Below, piece after piece: positions 19,538-27,509 of a stretch of 64,000 bases of DNA. A program made the translations under genes and the position numbers. The notes under the pieces are model-generated. The model did no database searches. It was given only the letters and a program-made list of their open reading frames with translations, and was not told where the DNA came from. How positions within the stretch are numbered: the stretch's first letter is position 1; every line of letters begins with the position of its first letter. Origin of the DNA: Pseudarthrobacter sp. PS3-L1 (GTDB taxonomy: Bacteria > Actinomycetota > Actinomycetes > Actinomycetales > Micrococcaceae); the NCBI RefSeq assembly GCF_030063285.1, contig NZ_JASISU010000001.1, positions 496,001-560,000 of the forward strand, read 5' to 3'.

Positions 19538-21070
19538 GTGACAGCCAGCCGTCCGGAACCGCACGCCTCTGGCCTCATTGAGGCGATGAAGAGAATTGCC
19601 GCTGGCGATTTCAGCACACGGCTTTCTGCTGGTGCACACGATGCGCCACCAGCAGATGTCGCCGAGGTTTTTAATCGGATGGCAGAAAACCTCCAGGGAA
19701 CCAACCATGAGCGGGACCTGAGCACTACGTCCCTTGCCGCGGACCTTGCGGCCGCCCAGAAGGAATTGGAGCGGGTATCGCTGACGGATCCACTGACACA
19801 GGTGGCCAACAGCATAGCCCTCGCAGAACTTATTCGGAACGAACTTGACGCGTCGGCCGCTGGTGGCCGTCCACCAGCATTGCTTGCTCTTGATCTGCAT
19901 TCTTTCCGCGAAGTTAATGGATCCGTCGGGCATTGTGCGGGCGATGAGATATTGCAGGTTGTGGCCCGCCGCATTCGTGGTGCAATCCGGGAGACCGATA
20001 CCCTTGCGAGGATCGGTGGCAACGAATTTGCTGTGCTTCTCCCACAGTCGAACTTGACCCGGGCCCGCAGGGTAGCCAACCGCCTGTCAAAAGTCCTTGG
20101 GGAAACTCTCCTGGTGAACGATGCGGATGTCCGTTGCGCAGCGAGTGTTGGCCTTCGCGTGGCGGACAGCGACGAGCTGGCAGAGACATTCCTTCGAAAA
20201 GCTGTCGCCGCCATGGAAGCTGCACGGATCATGCCCACCGGCAATGTCAAAGTCTTTGAGCCTGCACTGCTCCATGCCAAGCAGCTGCAGAGTGACATGA
20301 TCTCAGACCTGAGCTACGCGATCAGGAACGACCAGCTGGTGCTTTACTTTCAGCCGGTGGTTGAGCTGGCTACCGGGCGCATTGAAGGTGTCGAGGCGCT
20401 TGTCCGGTGGCAGCACCCGGAACGTGGCTTGGTCATGCCGGACAACTTCATCCCGTTGGCCGAGGAGACCGGGCTCATTGTCGAGCTTGGAATGTGGGTT
20501 TTGACGCATGCCGTGACGCAGCTCAGTGAATGGCAGGTAGCTGGCGTTGTCGATTCGACCTTCAACATGCGGGTCAACATCTCAAGTAGCGAACTGCGCA
20601 ATCTGGAACTGATCGAGCATGTTCGGGACGCGCTCCGGATCACTGGCGTGAAGTCCGCGAACCTCATTATCGAACTCACGGAGTCCATGGCCATCAACGA
20701 AGGCCACCTTGACCAGTATTCGGTGATGGGGCTCAGGCGGCTGGGCGTACAACTCGAAATTGACGACTTCGGGACCGGGTACTCTTCCATCAGCTACCTG
20801 CGGAAGCTTCCCGTCAACGTTGTGAAGATCGATCGAAGCCTCATCACGGACCTTGGTGTGGAGTCCAAGCAGGAGGGGTTTGTCGCTGCTGTCCTCCAAC
20901 TCATCCACTCCTGCGGGATGAAAGCCCTGGCGGAGGGTATCGAGACGCCGGAACAGGCCCAGATCCTGGCGCGCATGGGTTGCGAGAGCGGGCAGGGCTA
21001 CCTCTTTGGCCGGCCAGCTGCCGCTGCCGACGTCGTGGCGATGCTCGGGCCAGCCGTTTTTTACGGATAA
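19538..21070 (+). CDS. HAMP-like/GGDEF/EAL cyclic-di-GMP phosphodiesterase
   Basis: 510 residues. GTG 19538 follows AGGAGG at 19525-19530. Residues 13-52 resemble a HAMP domain (AMKRIAAGDFSTRL...NRMAENLQ) but no transmembrane helix precedes it. The GGDEF domain (about 78-240) has GGNEF at 160-164, so the diguanylate cyclase site is changed and it is probably a regulatory GTP-binding or inactive domain. The EAL domain (about 255-505) has EAL at 286-288, VNISSSEL, ELTES, DDFGTGYSS, VKIDRS, EGIET and GQGYLFGRP, so the metal and substrate ligands are present and c-di-GMP hydrolysis is likely. It probably tunes the neighbouring polysaccharide synthase; this is inference from gene order. Confidence 0.88.
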   Translation: MTASRPEPHASGLIEAMKRIAAGDFSTRLSAGAHDAPPADVAEVFNRMAENLQGTNHERDLSTTSLAADLAAAQKELERVSLTDPLTQVANSIALAELIRNELDASAAGGRPPALLALDLHSFREVNGSVGHCAGDEILQVVARRIRGAIRETDTLARIGGNEFAVLLPQSNLTRARRVANRLSKVLGETLLVNDADVRCAASVGLRVADSDELAETFLRKAVAAMEAARIMPTGNVKVFEPALLHAKQLQSDMISDLSYAIRNDQLVLYFQPVVELATGRIEGVEALVRWQHPERGLVMPDNFIPLAEETGLIVELGMWVLTHAVTQLSEWQVAGVVDSTFNMRVNISSSELRNLELIEHVRDALRITGVKSANLIIELTESMAINEGHLDQYSVMGLRRLGVQLEIDDFGTGYSSISYLRKLPVNVVKIDRSLITDLGVESKQEGFVAAVLQLIHSCGMKALAEGIETPEQAQILARMGCESGQGYLFGRPAAAADVVAMLGPAVFYG

Positions 21071-21104
21071 TTCCCGCAGCGAGCCGTAAGCCGGCACAAC
21101 GGAC

Positions 21105-21139
21105 AAAAAAGCGGGGCTGGTCAAGAGACCTGCCCCGCT
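21105..21139 (-). terminator. Intrinsic terminator of the secreted-peptide gene
   Basis: On the minus strand, GCGGGGC-A-GGTC, a TCTT loop, GACC-A-GCCCCGC is a near-perfect stem followed by TTTTTT (plus-strand AAAAAA at 21105-21110). It ends transcription about 36 bases after the peptide stop codon. The plus strand lacks a uridine run, so the direction is clear. Confidence 0.85.
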
Positions 21140-21174
21140 CCGTGTTTAGTGACTTCCGTCGAACAGTTCTGGGA

Positions 21175-21324
21175 TCAGAACTTGCCGATGGAGTTGGGCC
21201 ACCAGCCGACGGCCACCGTTGAGGTGTCGGTGGATTCTGCTGACGCAGAGATGGCTGTGGTGGCTGAGAGGCCGGCTCCGACGATAGCGCCGGCGACGAG
21301 TACTGATGCGAGGATCTTCTTCAT
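21175..21324 (-). CDS. Secreted 49-residue peptide with C-terminal GWWPNSIGKF
   Basis: A short gene, 49 codons plus TGA. AGGAG at 21334-21330 sits five bases before ATG. The N-terminus (MKKILASVLVAGAIVGAGLS, then ATTAISASA) is a classical Sec signal peptide with Lys-Lys start, hydrophobic core and A-S-A cleavage site, which would release about 20 residues ending AVGWWPNSIGKF. It has its own TATAAT promoter and a strong terminator, so it is expressed as a separate short mRNA. It lies divergent from a TPR protein gene. A secreted signal peptide is an attractive idea; a cell-envelope or antimicrobial peptide remains possible. No homologue is recognised. Confidence 0.8.
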   Translation of the reverse strand: MKKILASVLVAGAIVGAGLSATTAISASAESTDTSTVAVGWWPNSIGKF

Positions 21325-21329
21325 TTGTT

Positions 21330-21380
21330 CTCCTGATACGTATGTGACGGAAGTGACACTTGTGGGACGTGTTAATTATA
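21330..21380 (-). promoter_or_regulatory. Promoter and RBS of the secreted-peptide gene
   Basis: A perfect TATAAT (minus strand, 21380-21375) lies about 50 bases before the start codon; no good -35 is seen 17 bases upstream. The predicted 5' UTR contains two GTCAC repeats (TGTCACTT and CGTCACAT) that could be a regulator site. AGGAG at 21334-21330 is the RBS. Confidence 0.7.
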
Positions 21381-21530
21381 GACATGGCAGACACGCCTCG
21401 TGACCAGTAGTTACGTGTTTTCTCCCAAAAGCGTGGTAAGCGCAAGTGAAGTACCGTGCGAGTAGACCTGCTGGCCGCTGGCCGCGAAGAAAAGGCTGCA
21501 GCGGCCCTGCCAACAACGCATAATTGAAAG

Positions 21531-22568
21531 ATGAATGAAGGCCGGGTCTCTGCAGCATTTGCCGCAGCTGAACTGCTGTCCCAGAACTACCGGGCAGTGC
21601 ACGACTTTCGCAACGCCGCGGACAGCGCCAATCTCGCCGCTTCTCTTGCCGAGCGGGACAACGATTCCGTGAGTGCGTGGCAGATGCGCCTACTGGAAGC
21701 GGAGAATTTGCTGGATGCCGGAAGCTTCGAAGAATGCGGCAATATTGCGGCTGAGCTCTTGGAATCATCTGGAATCGATGCCAGCGATGCGTCGCGCGGA
21801 CGGGTGAGCCTCCTGCTCGCAAAAGCCCGCCAGGGGGGTGGTTTCCTGGACCAGGCAACCAGTGCCGCACGGGTAGCGGAAGACCTGACCTCAGTGGACG
21901 ATGACATCGATGTCCACGTCAGGGCTCGGCAGGCGTTGATCGCCGCCTTGGCGGAGAGTGGCGATCTGGCGGAGGCGTGGTCGGAGTGTGTGCGCCTTGA
22001 TGCAGTGATAGCCAATGACGACGTGGACGAAGAACTTGTTGGAAAGTCCTATTGGGTTATCGGTAACGTCGCCTTCCTCTCGGAGAACGTCGACGCTGGA
22101 CTGGCCAACCATAATAAAGCTGCGGCACTGTTTTCGCCCTCGCAGAACCTGCACATCTGGGCCAAGTTCAACAACGCGTCCGCAGCGATGCGTTTGGCGG
22201 CCGGAGTGGCGGATCTGGATACTCTGCGCTGTATTGAACGGGCAGAGCTGGCCAACGATGTTCTGGGCGAGTCCCCGGAAGACCGACTACTCCTGAAGAT
22301 CAATCGAAGTCACTGGCACCTGCTGTCCGGAGAACCCACTGTGGGCATTCACGAGATTGGCGATGTCACAGGTAGCGCCTGGGACGCCTCGCAGCAGATC
22401 CAGGGAGAAGGCTTTTTGGTCCTCGGGCGCTGCCGCATTGCGGTCGGCGACATTGCCGGCGGAAGCCATGACCTCCAGCGCGCTGCGGAACTCTTCGATT
22501 CCATCGGGGCCAGCCAGCGGGCTGTTCAGGCACTCGCGTATCTGCCCGGTGCAGAGGGAATCCTCTAG
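21531..22568 (+). CDS. TPR-repeat protein lacking a DNA-binding domain, divergent from a secreted peptide
   Basis: 345 residues, almost entirely alpha-helical repeats of TPR type (for example YWVIGNVAFLSENVDAGLANHNKAA; AEDLTSV...ARQALIAALAESGDLAEAW; GFLVLGRCRIAVGDIAGGSHD). The helical-repeat layout resembles the sensor half of HTH-TPR regulators of the RRNPP/PlcR kind, but a stop codon directly upstream of ATG 21531 rules out an N-terminal HTH in this frame. CATAAT at 21519-21524 is exactly six bases before ATG, so the mRNA is probably leaderless. It could be a peptide receptor or adaptor working with a separate effector, as Rap proteins do. That link is inference from position. Confidence 0.75.
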   Translation: MNEGRVSAAFAAAELLSQNYRAVHDFRNAADSANLAASLAERDNDSVSAWQMRLLEAENLLDAGSFEECGNIAAELLESSGIDASDASRGRVSLLLAKARQGGGFLDQATSAARVAEDLTSVDDDIDVHVRARQALIAALAESGDLAEAWSECVRLDAVIANDDVDEELVGKSYWVIGNVAFLSENVDAGLANHNKAAALFSPSQNLHIWAKFNNASAAMRLAAGVADLDTLRCIERAELANDVLGESPEDRLLLKINRSHWHLLSGEPTVGIHEIGDVTGSAWDASQQIQGEGFLVLGRCRIAVGDIAGGSHDLQRAAELFDSIGASQRAVQALAYLPGAEGIL

Positions 22569-22582
22569 GAAAGACCCAGAGA

Positions 22583-23215
22583 CTAGGCCGTGGCTGCTGG
22601 GGCCTTCCGTTTGCGGAGGAATACTGCAGCGACACCTGCGAGCAAGGATACGATCAGCAGCACCCAGCCGGTCACGGTCAGGGCAGCTGCCAGGGTAACC
22701 TGCCCGGCGTCGAGCGTTTCGGCCGACATCATGGAATCAATGGTGACATTCGCCCAGAGCCGCACCACCACAAAGAGCAGCGGAGGAACCCACAGCGCCC
22801 AGCGCAGGGCTTTGCGGGAGACGTTGGTGCCAATCAGCAGCAGCCAGCTGAAACCAAATATCAACGGGAAAAGGGTGCCAGCCGTCTTGTGGACATAGTT
22901 CAACTGTCCGAGCGCGTCGCCGTCCATGACGTCCCGGAGTTGCCCTACGTAGGCCGGGTCGAAGCCGCCAATGAGGGAATCCGGCATGGCCAGGCCACCC
23001 GTGAGCTGTGTGAGCTGGACCATTGTCAACAGGTGCAGGTACCAGAACAGGAACAGGCTGGCCACGACGCCGGCAATCACAATGAACATGCTGTTGCTCT
23101 GTGCCTTGGCCGGCGTCCGTGTCGTGCTGGGATTGATCACCTGCGGCAGGTGATGCGCAGGCACCGTTGCGTTTGCGCCGTGCTTTTTGATCCGTTGCGC
23201 TGGGGTCTTGGCCAT
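22583..23215 (-). CDS. Four-helix membrane protein, function unknown
   Basis: 210 residues from ATG 23213-23215. A basic, polar N-terminus of about 45 residues (AKTPAQRIKKHG...) precedes helix one (FIVIAGVVASLFLFWYLHLL); a loop with MDGDALGQLNYVHKTAG follows, then three helices and a basic tail RKRKAPAATA. I do not recognise the family. CATAAT on the minus strand (23227-23222) is six bases before the ATG, suggesting a leaderless mRNA. The divergent gene starts 31 bases away with its own leaderless promoter. The 3' end lies 14 bases from the convergent TPR gene. Confidence 0.7.
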   Translation of the reverse strand: MAKTPAQRIKKHGANATVPAHHLPQVINPSTTRTPAKAQSNSMFIVIAGVVASLFLFWYLHLLTMVQLTQLTGGLAMPDSLIGGFDPAYVGQLRDVMDGDALGQLNYVHKTAGTLFPLIFGFSWLLLIGTNVSRKALRWALWVPPLLFVVVRLWANVTIDSMMSAETLDAGQVTLAAALTVTGWVLLIVSLLAGVAAVFLRKRKAPAATA

Positions 23216-23245
23216 GGGTACATTATGGCCCCCTAGACTGGACGC

Positions 23246-24076
23246 ATGACCACTGGCCGGCACAGCACCGTTGACCTTGATCCTTCCCTCGATGATTTCG
23301 CCCTGGCCTCCGCGCTGGTGCGTGAGGCGGGCCAACTGGCCCTGCTGATGCGGATGGGGGGACTGCAGGGCGAGGCCAAAACGTCAGTATCCGACGTCGT
23401 CACCGCAGCAGATCACGCAGCAGAGGCCTACGTCCTGGAGCAGCTCCGCCGCTGCCGACCAGATGATTCGATCCTGGGTGAGGAAGGTGCCTCAGTTGCG
23501 GGCAGCAGTGGCCGTACCTGGGTGATTGATCCCGTCGACGGAACCTACAACTTCCTTAACGGCTCCACGTACTGGTGTTCGGCCCTGGCGCTGAAGAACT
23601 CCGACGGAGTGCTGCTGGGCGCTATTTTCCAGGCGGAGGAGGATAAGCTCTGGCTTGGTGGGCTGGACCGGCCAGCAACCCTCAATGGTGAGCTTCTGGG
23701 CACTTTTACCGCCGACGGCGGGGCGCGCAACGTGGAGGCACTGGACCAGTTGGGGGCCGCTACCTACATTCACCCGGCCTGGCTGGCCGATCCCATGTGC
23801 GCCATGCCCTGGCACGCGGCCGCCACGTCTGCAGCCGCGCTCCGCATGCTGGGCTCAGGATCCTGCGACCTGGGCCGGGTTGCCGATGGCGAGCTGGGCT
23901 GCTGGTTCCAGCACAGCTGCCCGGAATGGGACTGGCTGCCCGGCCACGCCATCGTTACTGCAGCTGGCGGGGTAACGGACACGGTCAGCGTTAATGGGCT
24001 CACGTGGTATCTGGCAGGTGGCGCCACGGCAGTTCGGGAACTGCGCGGAGCACTCACGTCAGCGTCTGTAACGTAG
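23246..24076 (+). CDS. Inositol-monophosphatase-family phosphatase
   Basis: 276 residues. All IMPase-fold metal motifs are present: E in GEEG (near residue 78), WVIDPVDGTYNF (DPxDGT near residues 93-103) and the C-terminal EWDWLPGHAIVTAAGG (WD motif near residue 226). Members dephosphorylate inositol phosphates, histidinol phosphate or other sugar phosphates; the family call is firm but the substrate is not. A role in histidine synthesis (HisN) or inositol phosphate turnover is possible. TAGACT at 23234-23239 lies six bases before the ATG, indicating a leaderless mRNA. It is not in the inositol catabolic cluster that starts 6 kb downstream. Confidence 0.85.
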   Translation: MTTGRHSTVDLDPSLDDFALASALVREAGQLALLMRMGGLQGEAKTSVSDVVTAADHAAEAYVLEQLRRCRPDDSILGEEGASVAGSSGRTWVIDPVDGTYNFLNGSTYWCSALALKNSDGVLLGAIFQAEEDKLWLGGLDRPATLNGELLGTFTADGGARNVEALDQLGAATYIHPAWLADPMCAMPWHAAATSAAALRMLGSGSCDLGRVADGELGCWFQHSCPEWDWLPGHAIVTAAGGVTDTVSVNGLTWYLAGGATAVRELRGALTSASVT

Positions 24077-24122
24077 GCCCAGCGCGCGCTTGTCAGCCCC
24101 AGCGCCTAGACTTGCAGGCACC

Positions 24123-26588
24123 ATGGATATGTTGTTCGACCCCTACTCTCCCGGCCCCAACTCTTTGACCAAGGGCAGGGCGGCCCACGGCGGCCCCGCC
24201 GCCAACAGCCCTACTGGCCCGGATCCTCAGCACGATGGCTCCGGCGGCCGCGACGGCTCTGGGCACCAGGTGCCCACTGCTGAGTCCCTCCTGGCCGGCC
24301 TGAACCCACAGCAGGCGGAGGCCGTCCAGCACGCTGGCGGTCCACTGCTGATTGTGGCAGGCGCAGGCTCGGGCAAGACGAGGGTACTCAGTAATCGCAT
24401 CGGATACCTGATCGCCACCCACCGGGCGCACTATGGCGAAATTCTCGCCATCACGTTTACCAACAAGGCTGCCGCTGAAATGCGGGAGCGCATCGAGGCC
24501 CTGATTGGCCCTCGCGCCAAGACGATGTGGATCTCTACGTTTCACTCCTCCTGTGTGCGGATCCTCCGCCGCGAGGCGTCCAACGTCGGCTTGAACTCCA
24601 ATTTCTCTATCTACGACTCTGCCGATTCCCTGCGCCTGATCACGCTGGTAGCCAAGAACCTGGAGTTGGACCCCAAGCGGTTCGCACCCAAAGCCATGCA
24701 GCACAAGATGTCAGCACTCAAGAATGAACTCATTGATGCAGATGCCTATTCGATGTCGGCCAACCACAACGACCCCTTCGAACAGGCCGTCAGCGAGGTC
24801 TTCAAGGGATACACCCAACGGCTGCGCCAGGCGAATGCCATGGACTTCGACGATCTTATTGCCGAGACCGTGTACATGTTCAGGGCGTTCCCTTCGCTCG
24901 CCGAGTCCTACCGGCGCCGCTTCCGGCACGTTCTGGTGGACGAGTACCAGGACACCAACCACGCACAGTACGCTTTGGTCCGAGAGATCGTGGGTGAGGG
25001 GCCACAGTCTAGTGAACTGACGGTTGTGGGCGACTCCGACCAGTCGATTTATGCATTCCGCGGGGCCGACATCCGCAACATCGTGGAATTCGAGAAAGAC
25101 TATCCACAGGCCCGGACCATCAAGCTTGAACAGAACTACAGGTCCACCCAGAACATCCTCACCGCAGCCAATGCCGTGATTTCGCGTAATCCCAACCGAC
25201 CGGACAAAAAGCTCTGGACGGCAGAGGGTGAGGGCCACAAGATTGTTGGCTATGTGGGCGAGAACGAACATGAGGAAGCCCAGTTCATCGCCAAGGAGAT
25301 TGACAGGCTTCAGGACGAGGACAACCTGCTGCCGGGCGATGTAGCCATTTTCTACCGCACCAACGCGCAGTCGCGTTCCCTTGAAGATGTCCTGGTGCGG
25401 GTGGGCCTGCCTTACAAGGTGGTGGGCGGTACGCGGTTCTACGAACGCAAGGAAATCAAGGACGCCCTGGCGTACCTTCGCGTGCTGGTCAACCCGGACG
25501 ACGACGTCAATCTTCGCCGGATACTCAACGAACCCAAGCGGGGGATCGGGGACCGCGCAGAAGGCGCCGTCGCTGCCCTGGCCCAACGCGAGCGGATCTC
25601 GTTCATGTCAGCGGCTAGGCGGGCCGAGCAGGCGCCCGGGATTGCCACCCGGTCGCTCAACGCCGTCGTCGGATTCGTTAAACTTCTCGATGACCTAGCA
25701 GTTGTTGCGGCCGGTTCCGGCGCCGCGGCTGCACTGGAAGCGGTCCTGGAGCAGACGGGCTACCTTGCGGGGCTGCGGGCCAGCACCGATCCGCAGGATG
25801 AGTCCAGGGTGGAAAACCTCGCCGAGCTTGTCGCAGTGGTCCGGGAATACGAAAGGGACAATCCGGAAGGCAGCCTGGGTGAATTCCTGGAACAGGTGTC
25901 TCTCGTGGCTGACGCGGACCAGATACCTGACGCCCCGGGAGCAGATATTGAGGCCGCCGTGGCTGAGGCAAAGCGGTTGGGCGTGGTGACCCTCATGACC
26001 CTGCACACGGCCAAGGGCCTGGAGTTCCCTGTTGTCTTCCTGACGGGCATGGAGCACGGAATTTTCCCGCACCAGCGTTCCGCCACAGATCCCAAGGAAC
26101 TTGCCGAGGAACGTCGTCTCGCCTACGTGGGCCTGACCCGCGCACGCAAGCGCCTGTACCTCACCCGCTCGGAAGTGCGCAGCATGTGGGGCCAGAGCCA
26201 ATACAACCCGGCCAGCCAGTTCATCGAGGAGATCCCTGAAGAACTGCTGGAGTGGCGTCGCGAAGGTACCAGCCGCCAGTCGGCTGGATGGGGCAGCGGA
26301 TCCATTGGTTCGGATCGCTACGGTGGATCGTTTTGGGGCGCCGGGACGGCTCGGGGCGCAGGCTTTAGTTCGGAAGTCCCTGCCGTTGTGGCCAAAACCC
26401 GGGTCCAGCCGCAGAAAGAAGTCATTTCGGTGAGCGTAGGAGACCGGGTGAACCATACCAGCTTTGGCAATGGAACTGTCCTGTCGCTTGAAGGGACGGG
26501 GGACAAGACGGTGGCAAAGGTGACCTTCGGCATCGGAGAGAAACGGTTGCTGCTGCGGTATGCGCCGTTGACCAAGCTGGAAGCCTGA
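24123..26588 (+). CDS. pcrA: ATP-dependent DNA helicase PcrA/UvrD
   Basis: 821 residues from ATG 24123. All superfamily 1A helicase motifs are visible: Q-motif LNPQQAEAV, Walker A GAGSGKT (motif I), ITFTNKAAAEM (Ia), LVDEYQDTNHAQY (II), VGDSDQSIYAFRGAD (III), LEQNYRST (IV), TLMTLHTAKGLEFPVVF (V) and AYVGLTRARKRLYL (VI). The C-terminal tail (VSVGDRVNHTSFGNGTVLSL...) is the PcrA-type SH3/Tudor-like domain that contacts RNA polymerase. PcrA removes RecA and stalled complexes in repair. TAGACT at 24107-24112 is ten bases upstream of the ATG. The stop overlaps the lipoprotein ATG. Confidence 0.95.
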   Translation: MDMLFDPYSPGPNSLTKGRAAHGGPAANSPTGPDPQHDGSGGRDGSGHQVPTAESLLAGLNPQQAEAVQHAGGPLLIVAGAGSGKTRVLSNRIGYLIATHRAHYGEILAITFTNKAAAEMRERIEALIGPRAKTMWISTFHSSCVRILRREASNVGLNSNFSIYDSADSLRLITLVAKNLELDPKRFAPKAMQHKMSALKNELIDADAYSMSANHNDPFEQAVSEVFKGYTQRLRQANAMDFDDLIAETVYMFRAFPSLAESYRRRFRHVLVDEYQDTNHAQYALVREIVGEGPQSSELTVVGDSDQSIYAFRGADIRNIVEFEKDYPQARTIKLEQNYRSTQNILTAANAVISRNPNRPDKKLWTAEGEGHKIVGYVGENEHEEAQFIAKEIDRLQDEDNLLPGDVAIFYRTNAQSRSLEDVLVRVGLPYKVVGGTRFYERKEIKDALAYLRVLVNPDDDVNLRRILNEPKRGIGDRAEGAVAALAQRERISFMSAARRAEQAPGIATRSLNAVVGFVKLLDDLAVVAAGSGAAAALEAVLEQTGYLAGLRASTDPQDESRVENLAELVAVVREYERDNPEGSLGEFLEQVSLVADADQIPDAPGADIEAAVAEAKRLGVVTLMTLHTAKGLEFPVVFLTGMEHGIFPHQRSATDPKELAEERRLAYVGLTRARKRLYLTRSEVRSMWGQSQYNPASQFIEEIPEELLEWRREGTSRQSAGWGSGSIGSDRYGGSFWGAGTARGAGFSSEVPAVVAKTRVQPQKEVISVSVGDRVNHTSFGNGTVLSLEGTGDKTVAKVTFGIGEKRLLLRYAPLTKLEA

Positions 26589-27286
26589 TGCGGGGCTGGG
26601 CCCGGGCAGGAGCCGCAGTGCTGGTGCTGCTGGCGCTGACGTCCTGCAGCTTCACTGCGGAGGACCCAACCTACGTGCCGCCAGCGCCATTGCCTCCCCT
26701 GGCGCAGCTGGAGCAGGCTCCATTGGTGGATCCGGCCGGTTACGTGGCGGGAGAGGACGTTCTCCTTTTTGCGACGGAGGATCGCGGTATTGCGTGTTCG
26801 CTCACGTCGGCACGCGGAAACCACATTAATCTGCCCTACGAGACCAACACTTTCGGGGATGCCGCCAATAACAAACTTGATACCGTTCCCGTGGCCCACT
26901 GCGAGTTGGCGGTGTATCCACCACCGGCACCAGCGGATGTGCGGGACGATTGCGCCGGAACGGGACTGGGCTACCTGGGCGGGGTGGCAGTGCTGCAGCC
27001 CGTGCAGGCCACCTACGGCGCCTGCCGCTCGGGAGTGACAGCCATGGAGTCGGAGCGTGGGCCCAAAGGTACTGGTCAGGGCCCCATCTCCGAGGCAGCA
27101 GTCCTTCCTGAGGGCGGCAACCTGGAACGCAACGGATTGCGGTGCACTGCCTATAACGGTGGGGTAGCCTGCGGGAATGTCTCCGCCGGGGTCGGATTCT
27201 TCATTTCGCCAGAACGTTACGAACTGCTTTCCCCATCAGTTCCTGCGGCGCCCGGAGGGTCCGCCGAGACGTCAAAAACCCCGTGA
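26588..27286 (+). CDS. Secreted lipoprotein of unknown function
   Basis: 232 residues. The N-terminus (MRGWARAGAAVLVLLALTSC) has a signal peptide with lipobox LTSC, so Cys20 is the predicted lipid-anchored residue. The mature part is soluble with several Cys residues (RGIACS, VAHCEL, DDCAGT, ACRSG, LRCTAY, VACGN), probably disulfide paired. I recognise no catalytic motif. ATG 26588 overlaps the pcrA stop, so it is co-translated from the pcrA mRNA. A terminator-like A5CC...GGT5 stem overlaps its stop codon. Confidence 0.75.
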   Translation: MRGWARAGAAVLVLLALTSCSFTAEDPTYVPPAPLPPLAQLEQAPLVDPAGYVAGEDVLLFATEDRGIACSLTSARGNHINLPYETNTFGDAANNKLDTVPVAHCELAVYPPPAPADVRDDCAGTGLGYLGGVAVLQPVQATYGACRSGVTAMESERGPKGTGQGPISEAAVLPEGGNLERNGLRCTAYNGGVACGNVSAGVGFFISPERYELLSPSVPAAPGGSAETSKTP

Positions 27287-27299
27287 TTCCGCGGTTTTT
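27274..27299 (+). terminator. Probable intrinsic terminator after the lipoprotein gene
   Basis: AAAAACC (27274-27280) pairs with GGTTTTT (27293-27299) with a 12-base loop. The stem starts inside the final codons of the lipoprotein gene and has the uridine run built in. A TAGAAT at 27310-27315 just behind it may be the -10 of sucC, which would give a long 5' UTR. Confidence 0.5.
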
Positions 27300-27509
27300 C
27301 TACGTCCCATAGAATAGTGTCGTTACTCACATTAGAGGGACTCTGGGCGGGCTCATCCCATGATCGGGCTAGAGTGCGAGGGGAGCATTTTGCCGTGTGG
27401 TCCGTTTTCCGGGCCAACCACGGCGCCTGCAATCCGCAGCCCGGCCAGCGTCTTCACGGATGTTGTCCGGCTGGACAGAAACTACTTCGACGTAGAAGGA
27501 CACTCAACC

